A program made the translations under genes and the position numbers. This document shows positions 34,571 to 45,482 of a stretch of DNA of 64,000 nucleotides, in pieces. The stretch is from Marinilactibacillus piezotolerans. Its GTDB lineage: Bacteria; Bacillota; Bacilli; Lactobacillales; Carnobacteriaceae_A. Positions within the stretch are counted from its first letter, which is position 1, and each line of letters begins with the position of its first letter. Location of the stretch: the NCBI RefSeq assembly GCF_900169305.1, contig NZ_FWDP01000003.1:62001-126000 (forward strand), in the 5' to 3' direction. The notes beneath the pieces were generated by a model. The model saw only the letters and a list, made by a program, of their open reading frames with translations. It did no database searches and was not told the origin of the DNA.

Positions 34571-35398
34571 ATGAAAAGTAAAATTGTTTTTTTAGATATT
34601 GATGGTACTTTGCTAGATCCGTCAGGCAGAATATTGGAAAGTACAAAAAATGCGTTAAGAACAGCTAGTGAAAACGGGCATCGCTTTTATCTTTGTACCG
34701 GCAGGTCTTTAGCGGAGATCTCAGATGACATTCTTTCTCTTCCGATTTCAGGTATTATTGGTGCTGGCGGCGGCTACATACAAGCAGAAGATAAAGTAGT
34801 CTTTCATAAAGTACTAGATAAAGAACCTTTACGTCAGTTATTAGACTTTTTTAAAGTCCACCGTGTAGAATATTATTTAGAAACAAATGAAGGGCTTTTC
34901 GCAAGCGAACATTTAAAATCAAAGATCCGTTCCATGGTATATACGCCTGAAAAAAATTCCAAATCGTTAGAGCATGTAGAAGAATTTTTAAATTTGATGA
35001 TAGAAGATACGAGCAGAATTGATTATGACCACATTAATAAACTAAGTTTTATTAACGATACTATACCTTATACTGATATTTATCAACGCTTCAAAAATGA
35101 CTTCCAAGTCATCCCAAGCACTGTTCCGGATTTCGGCGAAGACAGTGGAGAAGTCGGTGTCAAAAACATTCATAAACAGACAGCCATTGAGTATATTCTC
35201 CATTATTTGAATTACAATAAAGCCGATACACTCGCCTTTGGAGATGGTCATAATGATGTAGAAATGTTTGCCGCAGTCCATATCGGAATTGCTATGGGGA
35301 ATGCCGGAGATCAACTGATGGCTGTTGCCGATGAAGTCACTGCTTCTAACGCTGAAGATGGAATTGCGTTAGGACTAGAAAAACATGGGCTTATTTAG
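34571..35398 (+). CDS. Cof-type HAD-family phosphatase
   Basis: 275 residues. HAD motif I FLDIDGTLLD at the N-terminus, motif II YLCTGRS, a C2-type cap domain in the middle, and motif IV FGDGHNDVEMF near 225. Cof-like enzymes dephosphorylate sugar phosphates, FMN or other small molecules; the substrate is not predictable. A GAGGTG site precedes the ATG. The stop codon is TAG. Confidence 0.92.
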   Translation: MKSKIVFLDIDGTLLDPSGRILESTKNALRTASENGHRFYLCTGRSLAEISDDILSLPISGIIGAGGGYIQAEDKVVFHKVLDKEPLRQLLDFFKVHRVEYYLETNEGLFASEHLKSKIRSMVYTPEKNSKSLEHVEEFLNLMIEDTSRIDYDHINKLSFINDTIPYTDIYQRFKNDFQVIPSTVPDFGEDSGEVGVKNIHKQTAIEYILHYLNYNKADTLAFGDGHNDVEMFAAVHIGIAMGNAGDQLMAVADEVTASNAEDGIALGLEKHGLI

Positions 35399-35440
35399 TC
35401 TTGTAAATGGAATAGATTGAGACAAAACTAGATAGAAAGT

Positions 35441-35489
35441 AAAATCCCGTCAAACGCAGGAAACTCATTCCTTAATTTGGCGGGATTTT
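35441..35489 (+). terminator. Terminator after the Cof-type phosphatase gene
   Basis: AAAATCCCG (35441-35449) pairs with CGGGATTTT (35481-35489), and the stem extends inward with CAAA/TTTG. Confidence 0.85.
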
Positions 35490-35553
35490 GATTATTCTAC
35501 ACTTAAAATTCTTGCTTATGCTTATTGGAAGCTTTTGTTCTGGTCTGTTTTTT

Positions 35554-35934
35554 CTATACGAATTGATGCCCTTTTTCCTGCAATACTTCTATCGCTTTCT
35601 CTAGCTGAGCTTTCTTGATCAGTACATAATCTGTATTATAAGTAGAGAGGGCATAAATACTAATCTGGTGTTCGGCTAATGATTTGGTAATGGAATGTAA
35701 GATACCGACCAATTCAAAAGCTAATGGGCCTTCTATCTTGAGCGCACACCAATCATGTTCCACTTGCAGAATCAGCCCCTCTTGTTCAAGTTCTTCCGTA
35801 GGGCAGACAATTGATAACTCTTCATCTGTTCGAGTGATAGAAATCCAGTCTGCACGAATCGCCCAATCAGGAATATCCGCGTGACTCGGATATTGAACAA
35901 CTGAAAAAGCGGATTTTAAAACCTTAAGATTCAT
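35554..35934 (-). CDS. ACT-domain protein (ACT_7 type)
   Basis: 126 residues with two ACT-like halves: an N-terminal part with VVQYPSHADIPDWAI and the second with GILHSITKSLAEHQISIYAL and a YNTDYVLIKK strand. Proteins of this shape bind amino acids and act as small sensors. It lies 32 bp after an amino-acid ABC transporter ATPase, in the same direction, so it may sense the imported ligand. Confidence 0.82.
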   Translation of the reverse strand: MNLKVLKSAFSVVQYPSHADIPDWAIRADWISITRTDEELSIVCPTEELEQEGLILQVEHDWCALKIEGPLAFELVGILHSITKSLAEHQISIYALSTYNTDYVLIKKAQLEKAIEVLQEKGHQFV

Positions 35935-35966
35935 ACTCTCTCCCTTTCATTGGAACTCCTATTTTC

Positions 35967-36692
35967 TTATAATATCTTTGCGAGAAAGTTTTGTGTTCTT
36001 GCATTTCTAGGATTCTCAAAGATTTCTTCAGGAGTTCCCTGCTCAACAATATAGCCGTCATCCATAAATAATATCCGGTCTGCAACTTCTTTTGCGAAGC
36101 CCATTTCATGGGTAACAACCACCATCGTCATGCCTGATTTTGCCAACTCATTCATTACATTCAGTACTTCACCGACCATTTCAGGATCCAATGCAGAAGT
36201 CGGTTCATCAAACAGCATAACATCTGGATCCATTGCCAAAGCTCGTGCAATCGCTACACGCTGTTTCTGACCTCCAGATAAACTGGCAGGATAAGCATCC
36301 AGTTTATCCCCCAGCCCAACTTGCTGGAGCAGTTGTGTCGCTTTTTGATCAGCTTGCTGCTGACTAACACCCTTTGTCTGTACTGGAGAAATGGTTAAGT
36401 TTTTCTGTGCAGTCATATGCGGAAACAAATTAAACTGCTGGAAAACCATACCCATTTTCTGTCGCAACTGATTCAAGTCCTGTTCTTTCAATCCTGTTAA
36501 AGAAGTTCCTTCAAAAACAATTTCCCCATCAGACGGTTCTTCTAACAGATTCAAACAGCGTAAAAAGGTTGATTTCCCAGAACCAGAAGGCCCAATAACA
36601 ACGACGACTTCTCCTTGATTGATTTCCTCATTGATATCCTTTAATACTTCGTTTTTGCCAAATGATTTTTTCAGATGTTTTACACTAATCAT
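35967..36692 (-). CDS. glnQ: Polar amino-acid ABC transporter ATP-binding protein
   Basis: 241 residues. Walker [11 protein letters not shown]-loop [15 protein letters not shown], signature [15 protein letters not shown], Walker [18 protein letters not shown] and switch His in [10 protein letters not shown], all of the GlnQ/HisP subfamily. It overlaps the upstream binding-protein/permease gene by 8 bp. The symbol reflects the subfamily; glutamine specificity is not proven. Confidence 0.93.
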   Translation of the reverse strand: MISVKHLKKSFGKNEVLKDINEEINQGEVVVVIGPSGSGKSTFLRCLNLLEEPSDGEIVFEGTSLTGLKEQDLNQLRQKMGMVFQQFNLFPHMTAQKNLTISPVQTKGVSQQQADQKATQLLQQVGLGDKLDAYPASLSGGQKQRVAIARALAMDPDVMLFDEPTSALDPEMVGEVLNVMNELAKSGMTMVVVTHEMGFAKEVADRILFMDDGYIVEQGTPEEIFENPRNARTQNFLAKIL

Positions 36693-38136
36693 GATTCATT
36701 CTCCCCTCATAGTAATTCAGCAGTTTCGTTAACGTAAAGGTTATAATGAAATAGATCAGCATGGTAATAATGAGCGGCAAGATCCCTTCAAATGAGGCTG
36801 AACGAACAATTCTTGTCTGAAAAATCAATTCTCCAACACCAATAACCGAAACGATAGAAGACTCTTTGATAATTGTAATAAACTCATTCCCCAATGCCGG
36901 CCAGATATTTTTCAAGGCTTGCGGGAAAATAACGTAGCGCATAGACTGACGTTTGCTCATTCCTAGACTTCGAGCGGCTTCCGTTTGCCCGCTATCTACT
37001 GAATTCAGCCCGCCACGGATAATCTCACAGATATATGCTCCACTATTCAGAGAAACTGCAATAATCCCGGCAGTTAATGCTGGCAGATTAAAGAATATCC
37101 CTACACCAAAGTAAATGAACATAACTTGAATTAGTAAAGGAGTCCCTCTTACAAATTCAACATAGGCAGAACCTATAAAGCGGACAATGACATTTTTTGT
37201 TAATCTCATTAAAGATAAAATAAACCCTAAAACTAATCCTACCAGTACACCAATCAAAGAGATAAACAAAGTCATAAGTGTCCCGTCTAAAAAGTAGCTC
37301 CAGTATTTGCTGGCAAATCCTTCATCTGAATCTTGAGCCATATATTCTCCGGCAGTTGCCAAATACTCTTCCGTTAAGTTCTGTTCTGCAATTTCAGCAA
37401 GACTTTCGTTAACGGCTGCAACCAGCGCGTCTTCACCATATCTAATTGCAATCGCTGATCCCTGGTCTTGTTCATCCAATTCAAATTCGCCTTCAAACGT
37501 GTACAATGTATCACTATTTTCAGCGTGTGCAACAGCATTTGGTCCCTGCATTACAATTGCTTCAATACGATTGGTTTCTAACGCTAAAATTAAATCATTT
37601 ATATTGCTCAACTGCATTAACTCTACGTCTGGAATCTGTTGAGCCAGTTCTTCCTGAAGTGTTCCAGTTTGTACACCTACTGTTTGTCCCGCCAGAGATT
37701 CGATCGAATCGTAAATTTCTTTATCCCCATCTCGGACCATAATATTTTGAAAAGTCTGGAAATAGATATCAGAAAAATTGACACTTTCGCGACGTTCAGC
37801 AGTTGGGGTCATTCCTGCTACGATCATATCGATCTTATTAGTCTCCAGTGCCGGCAGCAGACTATCGAATTCCATATCCTGAATGACCAGTTCAACACCT
37901 AGATCATCCGCGATCTTTTCGGCGATCAGTATATCCATCCCTACAATTTCCTGGTCATCCCCTTCGCCAGCATAAAACTCAAAAGGCGGGAAGTCCGCGC
38001 TTGTTCCAATCACTAATTGCCCACTATCTTGTACACGCTGCAGTGAGTCATCCTCGGCATGCACCGTTAATGTAGCCGTAAACAGAACGGTCAACATTAA
38101 ACAAAGCGCTGTAAAAGCTTGTATCCATTTCTTCAT
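36685..38136 (-). CDS. Amino-acid ABC transporter, fused binding protein and permease (GlnP-type)
   Basis: 483 residues. Signal peptide ending near TVHA, then an SBP_bac_3 ligand domain (about 25-255; [31 protein letters not shown]), then a HisM-type permease (about 270-475) with [17 protein letters not shown] and the EAA loop [20 protein letters not shown]. This is the architecture of lactic acid bacterial GlnP transporters. The ATG at 38136 after AAAGGAG is preferred. Likely ligands are Gln, Glu or a related amino acid. Confidence 0.92.
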   Translation of the reverse strand: MKKWIQAFTALCLMLTVLFTATLTVHAEDDSLQRVQDSGQLVIGTSADFPPFEFYAGEGDDQEIVGMDILIAEKIADDLGVELVIQDMEFDSLLPALETNKIDMIVAGMTPTAERRESVNFSDIYFQTFQNIMVRDGDKEIYDSIESLAGQTVGVQTGTLQEELAQQIPDVELMQLSNINDLILALETNRIEAIVMQGPNAVAHAENSDTLYTFEGEFELDEQDQGSAIAIRYGEDALVAAVNESLAEIAEQNLTEEYLATAGEYMAQDSDEGFASKYWSYFLDGTLMTLFISLIGVLVGLVLGFILSLMRLTKNVIVRFIGSAYVEFVRGTPLLIQVMFIYFGVGIFFNLPALTAGIIAVSLNSGAYICEIIRGGLNSVDSGQTEAARSLGMSKRQSMRYVIFPQALKNIWPALGNEFITIIKESSIVSVIGVGELIFQTRIVRSASFEGILPLIITMLIYFIITFTLTKLLNYYEGRMNHD

Positions 38137-38158
38137 GTTTTTATCTCCTTTACTCTGT

Positions 38159-38180
38159 ACCATTCAATTTATTGAATGGT
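38159..38180. promoter_or_regulatory. Palindromic operator candidate upstream of the amino-acid transporter
   Basis: ACCATTCAAT-TT-ATTGAATGGT is perfect with 10-bp arms, 23 bp upstream of the ATG. A further half-site ACCATTCA is at 38231-38238. It looks like a repressor operator; the regulator is unknown. The remainder of 38181-38456 has no gene. Confidence 0.6.
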
Positions 38181-38456
38181 TAATGCATATATTAATATTC
38201 TTAATGATTGCTGATATTGAAATGTATCATACCATTCAGTAGATATTTATGCAATAAAATCTTTAAAATATTCTATTTTATTTATTATAAAGCAATAATA
38301 TGCATTTTAAATGAATTTATTAAATATTCTTTTACATAGATTTCGGTTTACACTACTGAAAATTTATAAGGAATAAACGGCTTTCTGATTTAATCGAAAC
38401 AACTATAAAATGTTAATCCGAATATCCTTAAACAAAGTGTTTGCAGCGAAATAAAT

Positions 38457-38491
38457 AACGCGTGCTATTGAATTCATCAACAGCACGCGTT
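38457..38491. terminator. Terminator after the 38513-38833 gene
   Basis: AACGCGTGCT (38457-38466) pairs with AGCACGCGTT (38482-38491), with an inner TTG/CAA and T-rich flanks on both strands. Confidence 0.8.
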
Positions 38492-38512
38492 ATTTTCTTG
38501 TTTTTCATTTTA

Positions 38513-38833
38513 CTATTTCGCTTCTTTTTTACCCTTTTTTTGTTCTTCCTTCCACAAGTTATACTCTTGGTACGCAATATAGCCGAGGTAGGCTGCTGCG
38601 ACTACACTGAAGGTGGCCGGCAAGATCCATTCCACCTCCGTGAAAAAGTACATTAGAGCAAAAATCCCCAGCACAAATGGAATCGAAATCAGAATCCGGA
38701 TCATTTTCCTACGATGCGATAAGCCATAGTAGACAACTTGAACCCCTTTGTCCTTTTTTGGCTTATCAGCATACTTTTTAGCTAAAACTCCTGATACTAA
38801 AACAACTAATAATAATAAAATACCAGCTCTCAA
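38513..38833 (-). CDS. Unknown small membrane protein
   Basis: 106 residues with three hydrophobic segments (about 3-18, 46-64 and 69-87) and a Lys/Glu-rich C-terminal tail. No family is recognised. It probably starts at TTG 38833 after AAGGAAG. Monocistronic; upstream, 38834-39087 shows nothing recognisable. Confidence 0.6.
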   Translation of the reverse strand: MRAGILLLLVVLVSGVLAKKYADKPKKDKGVQVVYYGLSHRRKMIRILISIPFVLGIFALMYFFTEVEWILPATFSVVAAAYLGYIAYQEYNLWKEEQKKGKKEAK

Positions 38834-39087
38834 TTACTTTCTTCCTTTCAATCATTTACTGATTAAATATTACTAGAATCATAGGGATAGTTTCAAGTTT
38901 TGAGCCATATAGGTTTAATGACAGCCTATAAGTATCTTTTTTGCTTTGCATATAATATCAATTGTAATAAACTCATCCTTCAAATGAACATCTTAATTTA
39001 TAGTGAAATTTATAATTCTAATATAATTTCATAAAAATACAGTTAATATAATGAATTCCACTGAAACATACAAAGAATGATATAGAG

Positions 39088-39119
39088 ACAACGTTGATGA
39101 GTTTCCTCACCAACGTTGT
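39088..39119. terminator. Hairpin after the 39178-40521 gene
   Basis: ACAACGTTGATGAG pairs with CTCACCAACGTTGT with one mismatch. There is no strong T-run, so termination is only likely. Confidence 0.5.
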
Positions 39120-39177
39120 TCAATACAAAACTCAAAGTATGAGTCTTCTTTTTATCAACTTAATTTTATTTAATAAA

Positions 39178-40521
<1,344 letters not shown>

Positions 40522-40569
40522 TTATAAATCTTCCCTTCTTCTTATTGATATCTTATTTATAACACTCGC

Positions 40570-40583
40570 TTAAAGCGCTATCA
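40570..40583. promoter_or_regulatory. Candidate cre site upstream of malA copy 1
   Basis: TTAAAGCGCTATCA matches TGWNANCGNTNWCA at 13 of 14 positions, 49 bp upstream of the start codon. It suggests CcpA repression. Confidence 0.6.
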
Positions 40584-40689
40584 ATAGAAAACAGTGATAA
40601 CGGGAAAGAACCGCTACTTTAGAAAACAGTCCCATTTTTCGGGAATATTCCCTATTGGTCTGTTTGCTTAATTCAATGTAAAGAATAAC

Positions 40690-40736
40690 AAAAAATTCTA
40701 GAATGAGTGAATATCACTTATTTCTAGAATTTTTTT
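40690..40736 (-). terminator. Terminator after the malP copy 1 gene
   Basis: AAAAATTCTAGAA pairs with TTCTAGAATTTTT, with an inner TGAGTGA/TCACTTA stem. T-runs on both strands. Confidence 0.88.
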
Positions 40737-40752
40737 GATTTATAATTAGTTA

Positions 40753-42360
40753 CTATTTTTCATTTCCCAGCAAGTTCTCAAATTGATCTCTTACTTGTGG
40801 CACATCCAAACCAATAATTACTTGTATTGCATTGCCTTTTTTCACTAGACCATGTGCTCCTGCTTCTTTAAAATGTGAATCTGGTGCTAGTAAATCTGAA
40901 TTCTTTACACTTACTCTCAATCTGGTAGCACAGTTGTTGACGTTGAGAATATTATTTGGTCCTCCAAGAGCCTCTAAATAATGTGCAGCTTGAGGAGTAT
41001 ATTGATTGGCTCCTTCGATTGCCGGTTCGCTTACAGCAGCTCCCTCTTTCTCTTTTTTCTTTTTGTCTCTGTATTCTTTCTTCGAGTGCATTTTAACTTC
41101 AGTTTCTAATTCTCTACCGGGCGTCTTATAGTCAAACTTCATGATCATGTATCTAAACGAGAAGAAGTAGATAGCACTGAATGCAAGACCAACGCCTAAC
41201 CAAATCAGAACTTGGATCATATGGTTATTTGACATTGGGATAACAAATTGTGCCATAGAACGAATTAATCCACCACCCACATCACTTGACAGCCCTGCCA
41301 TATAGGCAGTTGCAGAAAGAGTCGCTGCTAGAATAGCATGAAGCAAGAACAGCGGCGGGGCGATAAATAAAAATGTAAATTCAATAGGTTCAGTAATGCC
41401 TGCAAGTACTGCTGTCAGCGTAATTGGAACAATAAGTGCAAGGGTTTTTTTCTTTTTATCAGAATTAGCCGTAGCATAAAAAGCTGCAGCAATTCCCAAC
41501 GGAGCAAAAATTTTAGAATAGTTGTGGAAAGTAAACCCTGCTTCCGGGAATAAATCTCTCATTGGTGCAGTTGAATTTGCGAATGTATTTAGATTTTCCA
41601 ACCAATAAGCAGTTGTTCCACCTTCAACTATCGCCGGACCGTATGCAAAAGGCTGATAAATAAAGTGGTGTAATCCTGTTGGGATTAAAAGTCTTTCTAA
41701 AAAGACATACGACCATACTCCCGCTATACCTGAAGAAGCTAATAATGACTGCAATGAACTAATTCCATTTTGAATCATTGGCCAAATCCAACTAACCAAC
41801 ACCGCAATGGGGATCATTGCAAAAAAGCCAATAATAACAACTAAAGCTGATCCTTGAAATATCCCTAACCAATCCGGTAACTTTGTATCAAAAAAGCGGT
41901 CGTGCAACCAAACGGATATTCCTGCAATGGCAATAGCTCCGATGATATTAGTATCCAAAGTTTTGATACCTGCAATCATCGCTAAGCCACTTTCTCCTCC
42001 AACTTCTTGTAAAAAATCAACATTAAATGCGGGACCAAAAAATTCAATAATTCCGCTAACATAAGTTGTAAATGTTAAATAGATAACCAACGATTCTAAA
42101 GCTGCCCTTCCATTCGCTTTCTTAGCAAGTCCAATTGGAAGTCCAATTACGAAAAGAAGTTCCATGTGATCAAATACTACCCAGGCCCCTCCTTCTATTA
42201 TTTCCCAAACGCGTGTCCAGATAGTTCCTTCAGCTGCAATACTTCCTAGTATCAATTCATTTGTGGCTAAGGTAGATAACGCTATCATAATTCCGGTAAA
42301 CGCAAACAATATTACCGGAGTATACATTGCGCCACCAAAGCGTTGTAACTTTTCCATCAT
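40753..42360 (-). CDS. malP: PTS alpha-glucoside/maltose EIICB component, copy 1
   Basis: 535 residues. The N-terminal EIIC domain has ten or so helices with the active-site segment AGITEPIEFTFLFIAP, and RLLIPTGLHHFIYQPF typical of the glucose/maltose family. The EIIB domain (about 465-535) has the phosphorylated Cys in NVNNCATRLRVSVKN. No EIIA is fused, so it should use a separate glucose-type EIIA. It probably delivers maltose-6'-phosphate to the GH4 enzyme downstream. Confidence 0.92.
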   Translation of the reverse strand: MMEKLQRFGGAMYTPVILFAFTGIMIALSTLATNELILGSIAAEGTIWTRVWEIIEGGAWVVFDHMELLFVIGLPIGLAKKANGRAALESLVIYLTFTTYVSGIIEFFGPAFNVDFLQEVGGESGLAMIAGIKTLDTNIIGAIAIAGISVWLHDRFFDTKLPDWLGIFQGSALVVIIGFFAMIPIAVLVSWIWPMIQNGISSLQSLLASSGIAGVWSYVFLERLLIPTGLHHFIYQPFAYGPAIVEGGTTAYWLENLNTFANSTAPMRDLFPEAGFTFHNYSKIFAPLGIAAAFYATANSDKKKKTLALIVPITLTAVLAGITEPIEFTFLFIAPPLFLLHAILAATLSATAYMAGLSSDVGGGLIRSMAQFVIPMSNNHMIQVLIWLGVGLAFSAIYFFSFRYMIMKFDYKTPGRELETEVKMHSKKEYRDKKKKEKEGAAVSEPAIEGANQYTPQAAHYLEALGGPNNILNVNNCATRLRVSVKNSDLLAPDSHFKEAGAHGLVKKGNAIQVIIGLDVPQVRDQFENLLGNEK

Positions 42361-42410
42361 GTGCTCCGTCTCCTTTATTCATAATATGGTATAGATTATT
42401 TATACCACGA

Positions 42411-42424
42411 TGTAAGCACTTTCT
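42411..42424. promoter_or_regulatory. Candidate cre site upstream of malP copy 1
   Basis: On the minus strand AGAAAGTGCTTACA is close to the cre palindrome (two mismatches), about 50 bp upstream of the malP start. Confidence 0.4.
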
Positions 42425-42527
42425 CAACGAGATCTGTTAATGTCGGGAAACAGGCATCATTTATGGAATTGTTACCATTATGTGGGAACTTTCCCTGAAT
42501 TTTTTAAATAGGTAAGATATTCATGAA

Positions 42528-43292
42528 TTAGTCTACTAAGTTGTTTTCATACTGGATATATTCTCGGTATAATATATCCATTAATATATTTACCGTTATA
42601 AAGGTTTTTTTGGAAGGATTTTCCCGATGCTTATCATATATTTCTGAACTTTGAAAATATAAATTATAATCAGTCTTAGAGGCTAAATCATTATTTTTGA
42701 ATTCTGTAATGGATAAGATAGGGATACTGCTCAGAGTTAATAATTTAGTAATCTCAGATAGCTCCTTGTTGTCTCCGCTTTTTGATAAAATAATGATCAA
42801 ATCTTCTGAAGTAAAGTCCGGCATTAACAATTTCAGTTCCGTTTTTGATTGGAGTAACATACTGTTTTTACCACTTAATATAAAATTTCTGTTGAAGTCG
42901 TTCAAAGCATTTAATTGAACCCATCCTGTTCCATAACTAAATATTCTTTTAGACTGGTAAATTTTTTCTACTATTTTTTTTACATCAGTTTGTTTAAACA
43001 ATTTGTACGTTGTTTCGATATCATTCAATAACTTATCTATTAAATTTTCATTGGGATTACTATTTACTTTAATGCTTTGTTTAATACTATATTTCAATTC
43101 AACGAAACCACTAAACCCTAATTTTTGTGTCAGCCTAAGAATTGTTGATTTTGAGGTATGGCAAACTTCAGCTAGCTTAGTGATGCTTATGTCTTGTGTT
43201 TCTTCTTTATTCTGCATAATATACGAAACAATAGCTAATTCATTTTCATTTAGTCGGTTATAGTTTCTATTAATAATTGCTTCTAATTCCAT
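42528..43292 (-). CDS. MurR/RpiR-family regulator, maltose system 1
   Basis: 254 residues. N-terminal HTH (ISITKLAEVCHTSKSTILRL, KLGFSGFVELKYSI) and C-terminal SIS sugar-phosphate domain (about 105-240; ILSKSGDNKELSEITK). It lies upstream of malP in the same direction, like GlvR in the Bacillus maltose operon, and probably responds to a phosphosugar. Confidence 0.88.
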   Translation of the reverse strand: MELEAIINRNYNRLNENELAIVSYIMQNKEETQDISITKLAEVCHTSKSTILRLTQKLGFSGFVELKYSIKQSIKVNSNPNENLIDKLLNDIETTYKLFKQTDVKKIVEKIYQSKRIFSYGTGWVQLNALNDFNRNFILSGKNSMLLQSKTELKLLMPDFTSEDLIIILSKSGDNKELSEITKLLTLSSIPILSITEFKNNDLASKTDYNLYFQSSEIYDKHRENPSKKTFITVNILMDILYREYIQYENNLVD

Positions 43293-43435
43293 ATCTTATT
43301 TCACCTCTTTCACATTATAACATTACGAGGTAAGAGTAAGAAGTTAATTAAACAATTCAAATCCTTGTATCATTATAAATAAATATCTTTACATACACAT
43401 TTCCAGTAGAATTCTAAGTGGGATTCTATAACAAA

Positions 43436-43467
43436 GTAAGGTACGTAAGGTACGTAAGGTACGTAAG
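43436..43467. repeat. 9-bp tandem microrepeat
   Basis: GTACGTAAG is repeated exactly three times (43441-43467), preceded by a partial unit. It lies in the 541-bp gene-free stretch 43293-43833, which otherwise shows only a terminator. Confidence 0.85.
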
Positions 43468-43758
43468 CTCCGTTAGGTTAACTCAGCCTTCCAATAGAAG
43501 GGAAAATAAAGTAAAGAAGATAAAGCTTATTCATTTATCTTCTCTTATACCGTCATTCGTACGACTACGTATGTGGATTCCCGAGTGTTACTGTTACCAA
43601 ACCTATAGCAACTTATCTACAATGCATTATTACACTTTACATCAATTATTCTGTTAGTAATTTCGTACCAAATTCTTATATCACAGATAATAGAGGATTG
43701 AACAATAGTATATCAATGCTGAAATTATTTCCCCTTTTATTATTACTAATAAATATAT

Positions 43759-43817
43759 AAAAATCTACTACCACTATTGAACAAACAGTTCAGTAGCTTT
43801 GGAAGTAGATTTTTTTG
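43759..43817 (-). terminator. Terminator of gntK
   Basis: AAATCTACT (43761-43769) pairs with AGTAGATTT (43804-43812); an inner CTATTGAAC/GTTCAGTAG stem and flanking A- and T-runs complete it. Confidence 0.85.
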
Positions 43818-43833
43818 AAGCTTTTCTTCATTA

Positions 43834-45369
43834 CTATTTTGTATACTTATTCTGAAATTCCACTATCGCATCATATTCTTGTTCATACATACGGCTCAAG
43901 CGAATATATAAAGGCATTATTTCATTGTAGATAGTGTTTTTCTCTTTATCTGGATAATTAATGGTTTCGGTCTGGACCATATTTTTGACTTCGGAAAGGT
44001 CTTCGACTTCTCCTAGAGCATACATCCCTAGAATCGCTGCTCCTAAACAGGCACTTTCGACCGTTTTTGGAACATGGACTTCCTGCCCAAAAATATCTGC
44101 GATCATCTGCCGCCAGACTTCCGAGTGAGCAAATCCGCCGGTTGCCCGGACTTCTTTTGGTGTACCGATCAATTCTTCCAAAGCGAGCAGTACCATATGA
44201 ATATTCATACTGATGCCTTCTAAAACTGCCCGCATCATATGTTCTCTATGGTGATGAATGGCCAGTCCGAAAAAAGACCCTCTGGCATTGGCATTCCAGG
44301 AAGGCGCTCTTTCTCCAGATAAGTAAGGGTGGAATAACAACCCTTCAGAGCCTGCTGGAACCTGATCGATTTTCTCGGTAATCAGGTCATATGGATCGCG
44401 ATTCTGCTGTTTAGCTTCCTGCACTTCTTCCTTACACAGCTCATCTCTCAGCCATCTGAAAACCATACCGCCATTGTTGACAGGGCCCCCGATGACCCAG
44501 TGATTTTCGGTCAAAGCATAACAGAAGGTCCGGCCTTTTTCATCAATAACTGGTTTGTCAGTAACGGTTCGAATTGCTCCGCTTGTTCCGATTGTAATGG
44601 CTACTTCTCCCGGCATGACGGCATCTACACCGAGATTTGCCAAGCAGCCGTCATTGGCGCCGATCACAAAAGCAACCTGTTCATCCAGTCCCAGCTCTTC
44701 TGCCAGTGCCGGTTCAATGCCTTTAAATTGAGTAGTTGTCGGCACAATCCGGGATAACTTTTCTGGTCCTATTCCCAGAATGCTGAGTGCTTCCTCATCC
44801 CAGTCCAATGTATGCAGATTGAACATTCCTGTAGCCGAAGCAATCGAATGATCGATAACGTATTCTTTAAAGAATGCATGGAACACATATTCCTTAATGC
44901 CAATGAACCGGTCCGTCTGTTCAAACACTTCCGGTCTATCTGTTTTAATCCAGAGGATATTGGTTAATGGCGACATCGGATGAATCGGCGTGCCGGTTCT
45001 TTTATATAAGTCTAACCCTGTTTGAGATTTGATTTGTTCTGCATAAGGGGCGCTTCGCTGATCTGCCCAGGTAATGGATGGCGTGAGCGGCTTTCCCTCT
45101 TGATTGATCGCTATCAGGCTATGCATCGCTGCACTGAATGAGACCACCTTTAACGCTTTTGGATCAATGCTGCTCTCTTTCATGACCGTTCTGATCGATT
45201 GCTTGACCGCCTCCAGAATTTCGTCGGGATCCTGCTCTGCAGCACCTGGCTCTGGAACGTTCAGCGGATATTCTATGGATGACTGTTTCACAGCGTTGCC
45301 TTGTCGGTCGAACAAGACGGCTTTTGTACTGGTCGTTCCAATATCTACTCCCAGCATATATGATTTCAT
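43834..45369 (-). CDS. gntK: Gluconokinase, FGGY family
   Basis: 511 residues. Phosphorylates gluconate to 6-phosphogluconate. LGVDIGTTSTKAVLFD is the N-terminal ATPase loop, IGTSGAIRTVTDKP and TGGFAHSEVWRQMIADIFG the C-terminal domain, and SFSAAMHSL the GntK-type substrate region. The ATG at 45369 after AGAGG fits the family start. It pairs with gnd upstream: together they feed the pentose phosphate pathway. Confidence 0.9.
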   Translation of the reverse strand: MKSYMLGVDIGTTSTKAVLFDRQGNAVKQSSIEYPLNVPEPGAAEQDPDEILEAVKQSIRTVMKESSIDPKALKVVSFSAAMHSLIAINQEGKPLTPSITWADQRSAPYAEQIKSQTGLDLYKRTGTPIHPMSPLTNILWIKTDRPEVFEQTDRFIGIKEYVFHAFFKEYVIDHSIASATGMFNLHTLDWDEEALSILGIGPEKLSRIVPTTTQFKGIEPALAEELGLDEQVAFVIGANDGCLANLGVDAVMPGEVAITIGTSGAIRTVTDKPVIDEKGRTFCYALTENHWVIGGPVNNGGMVFRWLRDELCKEEVQEAKQQNRDPYDLITEKIDQVPAGSEGLLFHPYLSGERAPSWNANARGSFFGLAIHHHREHMMRAVLEGISMNIHMVLLALEELIGTPKEVRATGGFAHSEVWRQMIADIFGQEVHVPKTVESACLGAAILGMYALGEVEDLSEVKNMVQTETINYPDKEKNTIYNEIMPLYIRLSRMYEQEYDAIVEFQNKYTK

Positions 45370-45403
45370 ATAGATAATCCTCTCTAGCAAGATATAATTA
45401 CTT

Positions 45404-45418
45404 TGGGTTCGTTTACAT
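45404..45418 (-). promoter_or_regulatory. Candidate cre site upstream of gntK
   Basis: Minus-strand ATGTAAACGAACCCA matches WTGNAANCGNWNNCW at every position, 35 bp upstream of the gntK start, between gnd and gntK. It may act as a CcpA roadblock or promoter operator. Confidence 0.55.
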
Positions 45419-45482
45419 ACTTTGCTTCTTAAGCATAACGATAAAAGTAGATTCTGTCTATTTCAAATTTGAAAAATCCTTT

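Noticed and set aside
35924-36118. 64-residue frame between the ACT gene and the ATPase gene
   Set aside because: It lies in another frame of the well-supported glnQ-type gene.
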